A stretch of DNA of 64,000 nucleotides from Ariolimax columbianus (lineage: Eukaryota; Mollusca; Gastropoda; Stylommatophora; Arionidae): NCBI GenBank assembly GCA_036924085.1, contig JAVGWX010000002.1:155352816-155416815 (forward strand), written 5' to 3'. The notes under the pieces are model-generated. The model was not told the origin of the DNA, did no database searches, and was given only the letters and a program-made list of their open reading frames with translations. Of the stretch, positions 39,783 to 51,154 are shown piece by piece; position 1 is the first letter of the stretch, and each line of letters begins with the position of its first letter. The translations under genes were made by a program, and so were the position numbers.

Positions 39783-39857
39783 TCACATCTCAACTAGAGT
39801 TGGACGAAAAAGGGTTAGACATTTAATAGGATGGAGCAGGAATGTCACAATCGACGC

Positions 39858-39909
39858 GCTACACAAGTCAGCAGTATCCACACGCTACACAAGTCAGCAG
39901 TATCCACAC
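39858..39909. repeat. 26-bp tandem duplication (2 copies)
   Basis: A perfect 26-bp unit starting GCTACACAAG is present twice, at 39858 and 39884, in otherwise single-copy sequence. Confidence 0.9.
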
Positions 39910-40766
39910 CATTCGCCAGTTGTGACTGAGATAAATTGAGTTACTGAGCCTATGCATGGAGTGCAGTGAAGTCGATTCTAAAAAACATGTTGTCTTATAG
40001 AAAGTGAGAGAAAAAAAAAGTTGAGAAATACCACGACAAAATAAAAGCAAGGTTAGATCAACAAGATCGTTAATAAAAGGCCGACTCGGTCAACGGTCAG
40101 ACACGGGAGTTTTCTCGGAACCTCCTGTGAAGATTATAATGGATCTTGGACTCGACGTCACGTGACTAGTGAACGGACAACGTGCATGGCATCACGTGTC
40201 TGGAAGAACATCCGGTTGCTGAAGTTACTGACACGGAAGGAAACAGTCTGAGATTTCAGACCTACCAGAATAGAAAACCCGATTCTAATTTATTAGATGA
40301 TGTATCTTAGATAACACGTGTCTGTTAGTCTATTCACTACATCTATTGAATAGACAGACTGATGAAGCTGTAAACGGAAAATACTGTAAACGTGAAAATG
40401 GTTATCTTCAATTCTGACAATGTTTCTGGACTGAGTTGTTTTTAGCATGGTTACGTGTGGGGCAGAGTTGAGAATATGTCCACTTCTACACTGACACCTG
40501 GTTGTATGGCGAGACTGGTGATGCTGTCTAAAACATATATTTTAACAGACTCTTTTTACGTGACAAGGACGAGATCTGGATCGCTGCCACACTGATAAAA
40601 TATCGCAAAAGACGACTACAATTAAAACCCCGATATAGTATAAGTATTATTAAGGGATAGAGACGGGAACAGGTCAACTGCTACACTGGTTAAATGTACC
40701 AAGAGACCACTCAAATGGTTGATAACTCTGTTACTGATACCGACCTTTAGTGTATGGGGAAGGGAT
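39910..40766. other. Single-copy intergenic stretch with E-box cluster and a small hairpin
   Basis: No gene seen. Three CACGTG hexamers fall within 165 bp (40159, 40193 and 40315). The first is the core of a perfect 10-bp palindrome, GTCACGTGAC (40157-40166), of the bHLH-zip (USF/TFE type) class. A 9-bp perfect inverted repeat, GTCTATTCA / TGAATAGAC, lies at 40328-40336 and 40347-40355 around a 10-base loop. No adjacent transcript is evident, so a regulatory role is only a possibility. Confidence 0.55.
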
Positions 40767-41012
40767 GTTTGTGTAACTGAGACAAGTGCAGATACTCTGT
40801 TATGAAGTGATGTTTGTGTAACTGAGACAGGGGTAGACACTCTCTTATGAAGTGATGTTTGTGTAACTTGGGTAAGAGTAGAGACTGTTATGAAGTGATG
40901 TTTGTGTAACTCAGACAAGAGTAGACACTCTGTTATGAAGTGATGTTTGTGTAACTGAGACAAGAGTAGACACACTGTTATGAAGGGCTGTTTGTGTAGC
41001 CGAGGCAAGAAT
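40767..41012. repeat. 45-bp minisatellite, about 5.5 copies
   Basis: GTTTGTGTAAC recurs at 40767, 40812, 40857, 40900, 40945 and 40990, giving spacings of 45, 45, 43, 45 and 45 bp. Copies differ at several positions. A 164-codon minus-strand open frame over this region is repetitive and has no recognisable domain. Confidence 0.93.
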
Positions 41013-41333
41013 ATACAGTTCTTTATGCTTAGAGTACTGCCTAAGAAACAACACACATTAGGATAAACATCTCTAAAATAAAAGATTCCCTCCCTACACA
41101 TTTCACAATTTGTCATTCACTCAGTCCAAAATCTAGTATGAATCCCATTCGTTAATGATATGCGTAAAGTATTAGCGAAACACTACAATATTTATAATAT
41201 AGCAAAAACAAAGATAGTTTTCATTCTACACCATCTTAAAAAGAAAAGATATTGACTTTGGTCATGGACTTAAAACCGCAATCCTAAGCCAAACTCTAGT
41301 TCACACATTAATCACATCATATGCATTATCTAA
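41013..41333. other. AT-rich spacer, no gene seen
   Basis: Single-copy AT-rich sequence. The last ~60 bases already contain scattered CTAA/CTCTAG motifs that grade into the telomere-like array. Confidence 0.6.
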
Positions 41334-44300
41334 TTCGAACACTAACATTAATCAGAAAACTATAGCTAATGTTAACTCTAACACTAATCGGTATCCTAAC
41401 ACTAATAGTACCCCTAGCGTTTGTTATAACAATATTCATAATCCTAACACTGGCCTTTATCATAACACTAACCCTAATCTTAACACTAGTGCTTATCCTA
41501 ACACTAACCCTAATCTTAACACTAGTGCTTATCCTAACACTAACCCTAATCTTAACACTAGTGCTTATCCTAACACTAACCCTAATCTTAACACTAGTGC
41601 TTATCCTAACACTAACCCTAATCTTAACACTAGTGCTTATCCTAACACTAACCCTAATCTTAACACTAGTGCTTATCCTAACACTAACCCTAATCTTAAC
41701 ACTAGTGCTTATCCTAACACTAACCCTAATCTTAACACTAGTGCTTATCCTAACACTAACCCTAATCTTAACACTAGTGCTTATCCTAACACTAACCCTA
41801 ATCTTAACACTAGTGCTTATCCTAACACTAACCCTAATCTTAACACTAGTGCTTATCATAACACTAACCCTAATCTTAACACTAGTGCTTATCCTAACAC
41901 TAACCCTAATCTTAACACTAGTGCTTATCCTAACACTAACCCTAATCTTAACACTAGTGCTTATCATAACACTAACCCTAATCTTAACACTAGTGCTTAT
42001 CCTAACACTAACCCTAACCCTAACCCTAACCCTAACCCTAACCCTAACACTAACCCTAATCTTAACACTAGTGCTTATCATAACACTAACCCTAATCTTA
42101 ACACTAGTGCTTATCCTAACACTAACCCTAATCTTAACACTAGTGCTTATCCTAACACTAACCCTAATCTTAACACTAGTGCTTATCCTAACACTAACCC
42201 TAATCTTAACACTAGTGCTTATCCTAACACTAACCCTAATCTTAACACTAGTGCTTATCCTAACACTAACCCTAATCTTAACACTAGTGCTTATCCTAAC
42301 ACTAACCCTAATCTTAACACTAGTGCTTATCATAACACTAACCCTAATCTAACACTAGTGCTTATCCTAACACTAACCCTAATCTTAACACTAGTGCTTA
42401 TCCTAACACTAACCCTAATCTTAACACTAGTGCTTATCCTAACCCTAACCCTAACCCTAACCCTAACCCTAACCCTAACCCTAACCCTAACCCTAACCCT
42501 AACCCTAACCCTAACCCTAACCCTAACCCTAACCCTAACCCTAACCCTAACCCTAATCTTAACACTAGTGCTTATCCTAACACTAACCCTAATCTTAACA
42601 CTAGTGCTTATCCTAACACTAACCCTAATCTTAACACTAGTGCTTATCCTAACCCTAACCCTAACCCTAACCCTAACCCTAACCCTAACCCTAACCCTAA
42701 CCCTAACCCTAACCCTAACCCTAACCCTAACCCTAACCCTAACCCTAACCCTAACCCTAACCCTAACCCTAACCCTAACCCTAACCCTAACACTAACCCT
42801 AACCCTAACACTAACCCTAATCTTAACACTAGTGCTTATCCTAACCCTAACCCTAACCCTAACCCTAACCCTAACCCTAACCCTAACCCTAATCTTAACA
42901 CTAGTGCTTATCCTAACCCTAACCCTAACCCTAACCCTAACCCTAACCCTAACCCTAACCCTAACCCTAACCCTAACCCTAACCCTAACCCTAACCCTAA
43001 CCCTAACCCTAACCCTAACACTAACCCTAATCTTAACACTAGTGCTTATCCTAACCCTAACCCTAACCCTAACCCTAACACTAACCCTAATCTTAACACT
43101 AGTGCTTACCCTAACCCTAACCCTAACCCTAACCCTAACCCTAACCCTAACACTAACCCTAATCTTAACACTAGTGCTTATCCTAACACTAACCCTAATC
43201 TTAACACTAGTGCTTACCCTAACCCTAACCCTAACCCTAACCCTAACCCTAACACTAACCCTAATCTTAACACTAGTGCTTACCCTAACCCTAACCCTAA
43301 CCCTAACCCTAACCCTAACCCTAACCCTAACCCTAACCCTAACACTAACCCTAATCTTAACACTAGTGCTTACCCTAACCCTAACCCTAACCCTAACCCT
43401 AACCCTAACCCTAACCCTAACCCTAACCCTAACCCTAACCCTAACCCTAACACTAACCCTAATCTTAACACTAGTGCTTACCCTAACCCTAACCCTAACC
43501 CTAACCCTAACCCTAACCCTAACCCTAACCCTAACCCTAACCCTAACCCTAACCCTAACCCTAACCCTAACCCTAACCCTAACCCTAACCCTAACCCTAA
43601 CCCTAACACTAACCCTAACACTAACCCTAATCTTAACACTAGTGCTTACCCTAACCCTAACCCTAACCCTAACCCTAACCCTAACACTAACCCTAATCTT
43701 AACACTAGTGCTTATCCTAACACTAACCCTAATCTTAACACTAGTGCTTACCCTAACCCTAACCCTAACCCTAACCCTAACCACAACCCTAACACTAACC
43801 CTAATCTTAACACTAGTGCTTACCCTAACCCTAACCCTAACCCTAACCCTAACCCTAACCCTAACCCTAACCCTAACCCTAACCCTAACACTAACCCTAA
43901 TCTTAACACTAGTGCTTACCCTAACCCTAACCCTAACCCTAACCCTAACCCTAACCCTAACCCTAACCCTAACCCTAACCCTAACCCTAACCCTAACACT
44001 AACCCTAATCTTAACACTAGTGCTTACCCTAACCCTAACACTAACCCTAACCCTAACCCTAACCCTAACCCTAACCCTAACCCTAACACTAACCCTAATC
44101 TTAACACTAGTGCTTACACTAACCCTAACACTAACCCTAACCCTAACCCTAACCCTAACCCTAACCCTAACCCTAACCCTAACCCTAACCCTAACCCTAA
44201 CCCTAACCCTAACCCTAACCCTAACCCTAACCCTAACCCTAACACTAACCCTAATCTTAACACTAGTGCTTACCCTAACCCTAACCCTAACCCTAACCCT

Positions 44301-45226
44301 AACCCTAACCCTAACCCTAACCCTAACACTAACCCTAATCTTAACACTAGTGCTTACCCTAACCCTAACCCTAACCCTAACCCTAACCCTAACCCTAACC
44401 CTAACCCTAACCCTAACCCTAACCCTAACCCTAACCCTAACCCTAACCCTAACCCTAACCCTAACCCTAACACTAACCCTAATCTTAACACTAGTGCTTA
44501 CCCTAACCCTAACACTAACCCTAACCCTAACCCTAACCCTAACCCTAACCCTAACCCTAACCCTAACCCTAACACTAACCCTAATCTTAACACTAGTGCT
44601 TACCCTAACCCTAACCCTAACCCTAACCCTAACCCTAACCCTAACCCTAACCCTAACCCTAACACTAACCCTAACCCTAACCCTAACCCTAACACTAACC
44701 CTAATCTTAACACTAGTGCTTATCCTAACACTAACCCTAATCTTAACACTAGTGCTTATCCTAACACTAACCCTAATCTTAACACTAGTGCTTATCCTAA
44801 CACTAACCCTAACCCTAACACTAACCCTAATCTTAACACTAGTGCTTATCCTAACACTAACCCTAATCTTAACACTAGTGCTTATCCTAACACTAACCCT
44901 AACCCTAACACTAACCCTAATCTTAACACTAGTGCTTATCCTAACACTAACCCTAATCTTAACACTAGTGCTTATCCTAACACTAACCCTAATCTTAACA
45001 CTAGTGCTTATCCTAACACTAACCCTAATCTTAACACTAGTGCTTATCCTAACACTAACCCTAATCTTAACACTAGTGCTTATCCTAACACTAACCCTTT
45101 TCCTAATACTAGCCCTTACAGTAATTCTAACAATAACCGTACCTCTAGTCCTGACAACAATATCAACCCTAATCCTGACCTTATCATTAACCACATTATA
45201 CCAATGCCATTATTAACAATAATATT
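41334..45226 (-). repeat. Interstitial telomere-like array (TTAGGG on minus strand) with a 36-bp composite unit
   Basis: A hexamer-register array of CCCTAA on the + strand. Two components alternate: perfect CCCTAA tracts (for example 42647-42790, about 23 repeats) and a 36-bp unit made of six variant hexamers, including CTTAAC, ACTAGT (a SpeI site) and GCTTAT; one copy is 41497-41532. Between 41460 and 42440 the 36-mer is almost the only component, while from 42440 to 44700 pure tracts dominate and the 36-mer punctuates them. The homogeneous core is about 41454-45097. Both edges decay gradually (41334-41453 and 45098-45226), as is usual for old interstitial telomeric DNA. A one-base deletion near 42349 shifts the register. 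Uninterrupted frames of up to 950 codons on both strands come from the 6-bp period and encode only LT/RV/LG-type repeats. Confidence 0.95.
43104..44607. repeat. Central sub-domain of the telomere-like array with GCTTAC in place of GCTTAT
   Basis: Within the array the composite unit usually ends GCTTAT and is followed by CCTAACACTAAC. In this central domain most units end GCTTAC and run directly into CCCTAA tracts. The few GCTTAT copies inside (near 43178 and 43709) are those followed by another 36-mer. This separates an inner, differently amplified sub-family from the outer ones. Confidence 0.75.
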
Positions 45227-45261
45227 AATCACACGACTTGATCTAACACTAATTATGTCTT

Positions 45262-45700
45262 AAGTAGAACAGATGTTGCCTCATAAAGATCGGAATTAGT
45301 TAATAAAACTATATTTTGACTTGCATAGATCGGAATTAGTTATTAACACATGTTGACTGGCAAAGATCTGGATTAGTTATTAACACATGTTGACTGGCAA
45401 AGATCTGGATTAGTTATTAACATATGTTAACTCGCAAAGATCTGGATTAGTTATTAACATATGGTGGCTGACAAAGATAGGGATTAGTTAATAATAATGT
45501 ATGTTGACTGGCAAAGCTCCGGATAAGTTTGTGACATGTTGCCTGACAAAGCTCTGCATCAGTTAATGACTGATGTTGCCTGACAAAGCTCTGCATCGGT
45601 TAATGACAGATGTTGTCTGACAAAGCTCTGCATCAGTTAATGGCAGATGTTGCCTGAAAAAGCTCTGCATCAGTTAATGGCAGATGTTTTCTGGTACAGC
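45262..45700. repeat. 37-bp minisatellite, about 12 diverging copies
   Basis: GTTGACTGGCAAAG-type units recur every 37-38 bp (for example 45352 and 45389). The left half carries AGATCTGGATTAGTTATTAA, the right half AGCTCTGCATCAGTTAATG, so one repeat has diverged into two regional sub-families in a short array. Confidence 0.92.
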
Positions 45701-46225
45701 TTGGGATTCGAACTAGGTAGACATCACCAAAAAAACATCAAGCAAACAAGGCGGACCTTTATATAGCTGGATCGGATGGCACAAGACAGGGCTTTGTGGC
45801 CTGCATTTGTTGAGGACCTGTGCTCCACAATACGCAGACAGGTTTTAATAACTACGGAGAAAAGAACAAAACCAATAAAATAGACAATAATATTCTCAAA
45901 ATAGGGATGAATCGGTTGGGGATTGGGTTGATGAATTCATCATCTGAAACTTTCATCCAGACAGGAGCTGGAGGCAATGTCAGTAGGTGATCAACGGGCC
46001 GTAATTATATATAGTTATTAAGTTAAGGTAGTAATCATAAACCTAGGTGCCTGGATAATTGGTTCCAATACGATATCGAAATATAGAAAACGATATGATC
46101 AATAAAAATCGTGTAATTGTACATCAAGCTTGAAATACACACTTGAATTACTTGTTTGGATCACTGAACCGAGCGGATTGTAGTAATATCTTGGGAATTG
46201 TCGGTTAGATAGTTGCTCATGTTAG
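45701..46225. other. Single-copy spacer, no gene seen
   Basis: No open frame of note. GGGATTCGAAC at about 45704-45714 is the reverse complement of a B-box core, but no A box or tRNA fold was found beside it. The rest is AT-rich, unremarkable sequence. Confidence 0.6.
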
Positions 46226-46716
46226 GTCATTGCTGTCAGACCGCAGGTTTCTGTTAGGGGGCACGTTTCTGTTGGGGGGCAGATTGCTGTTAGGGTGGGG
46301 GGGGGCAGGTTGCTGTTGGGGGGGGGGGGGGCAGGTTGCTGTTAGGGGGCAGGTTTCTGTTGATGGGCAGGTTGCTGTTAGTGGGCAGGTTTCTGTTGGG
46401 GGGGAGGCAGGATTCTGTTGGGAAGGGGGGGGGGCAGGTTGCTGTTGGGGAGCAGGTTTCTGTTAGTGGGCAGGTTTCTGTTAGGGGGCAGGTTTCTGTT
46501 GGGAGGCAGGTTGCTGTTAGGCGCCAGGCTGCTGTTGGGGAGGGGGGTGCAGGTTGCTGTTAGGGGGCAGGTTGCTGTTAGGGGTACAGGTTGCTGTTAG
46601 GGGGGGGCGGGTTGCTGTTAGGGGGAGCAGGTTGATGTTAAGGGGGCAGGTTGCTGTTAGGGGGGGGACAGGTTGCTGTTAGGGGGGCAGGTTGCTGTTA
46701 GGGGAGCAGGTTGCTG
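46226..46716 (+). repeat. G-rich minisatellite, left arm (TTAGGG-containing)
   Basis: Units of about 18-22 bp of the form GGTTGCTGTTAGGGGGCA, varying mainly in the length of the G run (3 to more than 12). The + strand is extremely G-rich with three or more consecutive G in almost every unit, so G-quadruplex formation is plausible. The array is interrupted at 46717 by an LTR retrotransposon and resumes in phase at 52093. Confidence 0.93.
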
Positions 46717-47653
46717 TGTTGCAGACCCTCTGCTGGCCGTGATCTAACTTAAAACATTCTCACACTCATCCACATCATCATGACCATACTCAGTAAATGA
46801 CATATCAAACCGCATGTGGCATATTTATTATATCATACTCATATCATACAATGAGTAGAGAAATTACAAACACAATATAATACATATCTTAACTAAACAT
46901 TCAACTAAAACGGGAATTGTAAGCATTAGCTATTGATGGAATTCCCAACTATCTAAAAACCCAGTTCTATTGCCTTGCAATTACATCACACACACATCGC
47001 ATTAACTGCGTCTTCAACACACCTTATCAAATACTCTTCCTCACTTAAATCCCCTCAGGCGGGCGATCTCGACATAACTCGTTCACAATGTGTACTTGAT
47101 TACAAACACCCTTTCAGATTATCTATTAATGCAAAACTTACACACCTATTTGAGCGCTCCTGTTCTATCACTAAACATTTGTCCAACCGTCTATCAATCG
47201 CTACTCTATCTAAGTCGGTGAGTTAAACATACTATCTACATTCAGTCTCTCTCTCTCTCCTCCATACAGCCTCTCTCTATCCAGCCTCTCTCTCTCCAGC
47301 CTCCAGCCTCTCGAGCTAAACTTTGTCTCGAGTTATATATCCTCAAGCAAGGCCAGAGCTTGACCAATCGATCTCAGGTATGGTCATCTTCAATCCCAAT
47401 TGGAACGAAACACTTTGCACACCTGTCACTCATTCTCTCGCAGCAAGCCCCGCTGCCAATTTCGTCTGTCAATCAATCTCCCCCTACTAAAATCGGAAGG
47501 CCAGTGGTCAGTTTCTACCTGTCCACATTCCTTAACTCAACTCTGTTCTCCTTTGCTGAGACGATGAGTGACCTTGCCATGCTTTCAGGTAGCTTTAAGC
47601 TTTAACATGCTCAGGTATCCTAAACTCCCCTTGCTCCGGCGGGAACTGTTACA
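46717..47653 (-). repeat. 3' LTR of the minus-strand element
   Basis: Partner of the repeat at 51155-52092, about 937 bp. On the minus strand it begins TGTAACAG at 47653 and ends TGCAACA at 46717. It carries ATATATAA at 47340-47333 and AATAAA at 46829-46824. It abuts the G-rich minisatellite directly, so this is the outer 3' end of the element. Confidence 0.85.
46824..46829 (-). promoter_or_regulatory. Poly(A) signal AATAAA in the 3' LTR
   Basis: AATAAA on the minus strand, about 500 bases downstream of the LTR TATA box and conserved in the other LTR at 51262-51267. This order is what defines an R region in an LTR. Confidence 0.55.
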
Positions 47654-47663
47654 TTACCTCCCT
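47654..47663 (-). promoter_or_regulatory. Polypurine tract next to the 3' LTR
   Basis: On the minus strand AGGGAGGTAA runs directly into TGTAACAG, the start of the 3' LTR. A short purine run at this place is where plus-strand DNA synthesis would be primed. Confidence 0.5.
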
Positions 47664-49802
47664 AAACTAAAGACCGAAACATGGATGGTCATTTTTTTCA
47701 TCTGGCAAATGACCACCATTTTCGTCTCCACTATCCAAAATGTAAACCCTACTCCTGTTTACAACTCCACTCAAATTGTACCTGCCTTGAAAAGAAAACA
47801 CTGTCACACAATTTTCGTCTCCACTATCCATAATGTAAACTCCACTCCTGTTTACAACTTCACTCACATCGTACATGCATAAAAGACATGTCATTTGATA
47901 CATATAAACTTTTTTGTAATACATACACAATCAATACAAGCAGAAGAAAAACACTGTGGCTGGTCGTTTTTACAACACAAGCCACCACTTTTACATCGTT
48001 TTACAGTCAAATTCACCCAAGTCTGTCCCTGCGGGACCTTTAACTCATCAAAACAGAAACACCTTAAGGAATTCTCCTTACTCATTGAGGTCAACATACC
48101 TCGCCCTGTTCCCGTGCCTTCCTCTAAGGACACGAACCTTCATTGTTACACTCGACCAGTTCAGGTCAATTTTCTCAGGCGGTCTCAGTACACGCCTGGC
48201 CGACAATTCACTTCATACTAACTCCTGTGAGGCCACGAATTTACGTGGGTTATCCTCGGGCTAGTTATCACTGTCTTTTTCGACAGCTATCCCCTCTCAA
48301 AGAAAACAGCAAAATTCTTTATGTTTCCCACAAAAACGATATTCGACAACATATGTCATAATCAATATTACAACTTCTGATCAATATAGTTTTCTCTGCA
48401 AAGATTCCACATACATGTGATAAAATATACACCATAACAAGTCAGTAACTTCTACTGTTTCAACACTAAGTGCCATTAAGTAGGTCAGCTCAGTGTTCAC
48501 ATGCTAGTTCTTATTCTGGAACTCGTGGTGACCTCTGTTTGCGGAGGCCTACAGTCTGGATGAGATATACTGCTCTGTAGATCACCTATATAACCTGTAT
48601 CAAATACCTGAAAGATGATGATTCAACAACAACAACAAAAAAACCAACAAAACACAAGACAAATGCATTGCATACAATGTCGAAACCCAAAACCAAAATA
48701 TTTGCACGCATACTTATGATATCAATATTTCAGTCAGCAAGTATCACACGTTGATACTGTCAGGATATGTAATCATGTTTAAACAACAAAACAACAACAA
48801 AATAAAGAAAAATTCAATGCATACTATGTTGACCATACAACCCACTAAAAATGCAAGTAATACCATTAGTCAAAACCCAAACACAAATGTCAAAATATTT
48901 GCACGCATACTCATGATATTAGTATTTTAGACCGTAAGTATCACACTTTGATACTTATGTCAGGACACATAATCATGTTTAAACAAACCAACAACAATCA
49001 ATTAAAGTGCAAGCAATACGATTGTCAAAATTCAAATGTCAAAATATTTGAACACATAAACATGATCAAGTGCCATCAACCTTCACTCCTGCTCGTGCCC
49101 CACAGATGAGCACCTGTTAATGCCCCCTTCAAAAGATTCTAAACTATGACTAAGTTGTAACTTAATCAGGTACTAAACTATGTCACTAAACTATGACTAA
49201 GTTCTAACTTAATCAGATACTAAACTATGTCTGAGTCAAAAGTCAAAAACCGAATCGTCCACCTGTCGAATTACGTCATGCCGTAACCCTACACGTCCAG
49301 GATGCAGTCTTTGTTAAAGTTGGATAGCCCGTTAACTTCTGGCCGTCTTTGTCACGAGCAATCAAAACCGAGTGTTGTGATCTAACTAATTCACCGCTGT
49401 TTCCCGAATTCCTAGCATCAAAGCTACCTGGTCAGATTTTGACCGAAACATCGCGTCCACGTGTTTACCCTGCGTCGCGTAATCGTTAGCTGGCGCATCC
49501 AGCTATCCTGCGTCTCTTGTCCGTTTCTCTGGTCGGAAATGTCCCTTTGATCTCGGTCAGTCTTCGCTTCAGACTGACCGTCCGCTCATTGTCTGGCGTG
49601 TACTTCAGACAACGAATTCAAAGGAATTTTTAACATCTGGTCATTCCTCCATCTCTATACCCTACCCCCTAATTATCCAAATCTCCGTTTCCCAAGGATA
49701 ACGGTAGATGAAACAAATTTTATGCAAATGCATACATTAACTGGAGTTTCACATGATATCCCTCCATCTGTACGACCATGTGTGTAAGTACTCCACACGA
49801 CT
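47664..49802. other. Non-coding internal region of the LTR element with two internal repeats
   Basis: Where pol would normally lie, this 2.1-kb AT-rich stretch has only short frames. It contains a 93-bp direct duplication (ATTTTCGTCTCCACTATCC at 47718 and 47811) and a degenerate repeat of 150-200 bp (AAAATATTTG at 48695, 48892 and 49041) linked by CAA-rich tracts. This looks like non-coding filler, not a decayed polymerase. Confidence 0.65.
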
Positions 49803-50852
49803 TTACCTAATTCCATTTTTGAATTCCATGTTTTTGGCTAGCGTCAGTAAACATTGTATCAACCGTTCCTTGTCAGTACTGCTTATTTCAACCAGACTAT
49901 GCGCTGCCCCATCAGCTGTCTCTGATTGCTGTGCGATGTCCTCCTGTAAAACGCCCATCGTCTGGTCTGTTTGTTTCACGGTTGTTTGGTTCGTACCCAC
50001 CGGTTCTCTGGTAGTGTTACGTACACTTACATCGTCCGCTACTTCAGCCTTCCGTCCATCTGTATTCACTATTTGTGGGAAAGACCTTTCACACTGTTCG
50101 TTTGACTGTTGGCTTATCTCGAACTGAGATCTTTTCATCTTTGCTTCCATGACTGGTTCGCTGTCCTGGCTGTGGTTAACCTGCCTTTCCCTTTTCTTCG
50201 TTTTCCTTAGAAACTCTGTTCCTCTTTTGTTGGCTGCTGTTGGTGCGTCCGTTTCGCATTCCAACTGTGCGTCATTCCGACTTCCTTCCTCTGTGGCCGA
50301 AGGGTTGTCCCTTCTTTCGGTCTGTTCAACAACTTCTCCCGCATGGCTAGGCCCTGCCACCATTCCTCCTCCTCTCATTTCCTCTTTATCTGACGAATCT
50401 CTGACTATTTCCTTGTTCGATTCTTCGTCGACTTTAACTAATGTTCTACCAGGCTTCACCACAAGTTCCTGGTAAACTTGGCCCCTTTCAGCACGCCCGA
50501 CCATGTTAATCGACGTAATACCCTCTTCCAGAATTCTCGGCCTACGTTGTCCGATGGGACTTTTCATCTGGACCTCTGAGCTAACGTTTGTCTCGTTTGT
50601 ATTGCGTAACCTGCCCTCCGTCCCTAACGTTTCTGGATACTCAAAACCTGTATCTCTTTCTTTCCGTCCATCCGCCTCGTGCTCAAAGTCTCTTTGATAG
50701 TTCCTGTCCTGCCTCTCCATCTGTAACCGTGCAAAAGGCCTCTTGTGGGCTAAGAATCTGACCGATTCAAACTTCTGCCCAACCATTCCTCCTCCTCTCA
50801 TTTGTCTGGGCCTCTCCACCTGGGTCAAACTCCTAGAAACTAACCTCGACAT
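49803..50852 (-). CDS. Retrotransposon ORF, possible gag-like protein of unknown family
   Basis: The only long non-repetitive open frame in the window. The first ATG is at 50852 and gives 349 residues; the frame is open a further ten codons upstream to a TTG. It lies just after the PBS and a leader of about 270 bases, where gag is expected. The protein is highly polar, rich in E, R, K, Q, S and T, with no signal peptide or membrane segment. It has no CCHC zinc knuckle, no protease DTG/DSG and no RT YXDD motif. RGGGMVGQ near the N-terminus recurs as RGGGMVAG in the middle, suggesting an internal duplication. The last ~30 residues look helical. I recognise no family. It could be a diverged Gag, an accessory protein, or a captured fragment. 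The intact frame despite ~3% LTR divergence argues for past selection or recent insertion. Confidence 0.6.
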   Translation of the reverse strand: MSRLVSRSLTQVERPRQMRGGGMVGQKFESVRFLAHKRPFARLQMERQDRNYQRDFEHEADGRKERDTGFEYPETLGTEGRLRNTNETNVSSEVQMKSPIGQRRPRILEEGITSINMVGRAERGQVYQELVVKPGRTLVKVDEESNKEIVRDSSDKEEMRGGGMVAGPSHAGEVVEQTERRDNPSATEEGSRNDAQLECETDAPTAANKRGTEFLRKTKKRERQVNHSQDSEPVMEAKMKRSQFEISQQSNEQCERSFPQIVNTDGRKAEVADDVSVRNTTREPVGTNQTTVKQTDQTMGVLQEDIAQQSETADGAAHSLVEISSTDKERLIQCLLTLAKNMEFKNGIR

Positions 50853-51127
50853 ATTGAATAAACCCGTCTGGCCCACCAACAAAATTTACAAGACTGTCAA
50901 GTACGCATAAAGTCTTGTCAATAATACAACAATGGGTGAAAGAAAAATGTCACACTTACCAGACAGATGATTGGAAAAGCTGTCTATGGTACTAACACTC
51001 TAACCACTAGCTACTCCTCTATTCCTAACTACACACACAAGTTAAATATAACTGCGACACTTGTGTTAAACAGGAAAATAAAGATCTGTAGCTATACACA
51101 CTATATTTATAAAACTATAACTATCCT
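50853..51127. other. Untranslated leader of the LTR element
   Basis: Between the PBS and the first ATG of the ORF on the minus strand. AT-rich, with no open frame of note. Confidence 0.45.
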
Positions 51128-51140
51128 GGTCACGGCACCA
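51128..51140 (-). promoter_or_regulatory. Primer-binding-site-like sequence
   Basis: TGGTGCCGTGACC on the minus strand starts with the TGG expected opposite a tRNA 3' CCA. It lies about 15-20 bases inside the end of the 5' LTR, which is farther than the usual 0-5 bases. Either a short spacer exists or the LTR boundary at this side has been altered. Confidence 0.5.
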
Positions 51141-51154
51141 AAATAATAATAACC

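Noticed and set aside
41326..45216. Open frames of 327-954 codons on both strands (LTLTL, RVRVR and LGLG repeats)
   Set aside because: A hexamer array without in-frame stops is open by periodicity. The products are pure dipeptide repeats on both strands.
45701..45720. Minus-strand tRNA/SINE (B-box core GTTCGAATCCC)
   Set aside because: No A box or cloverleaf could be found next to it; a short match is expected by chance.
47895..48264. Overlapping 100-codon + frames inside the LTR element
   Set aside because: They are on the opposite strand to the element, overlap each other, and show no domain.
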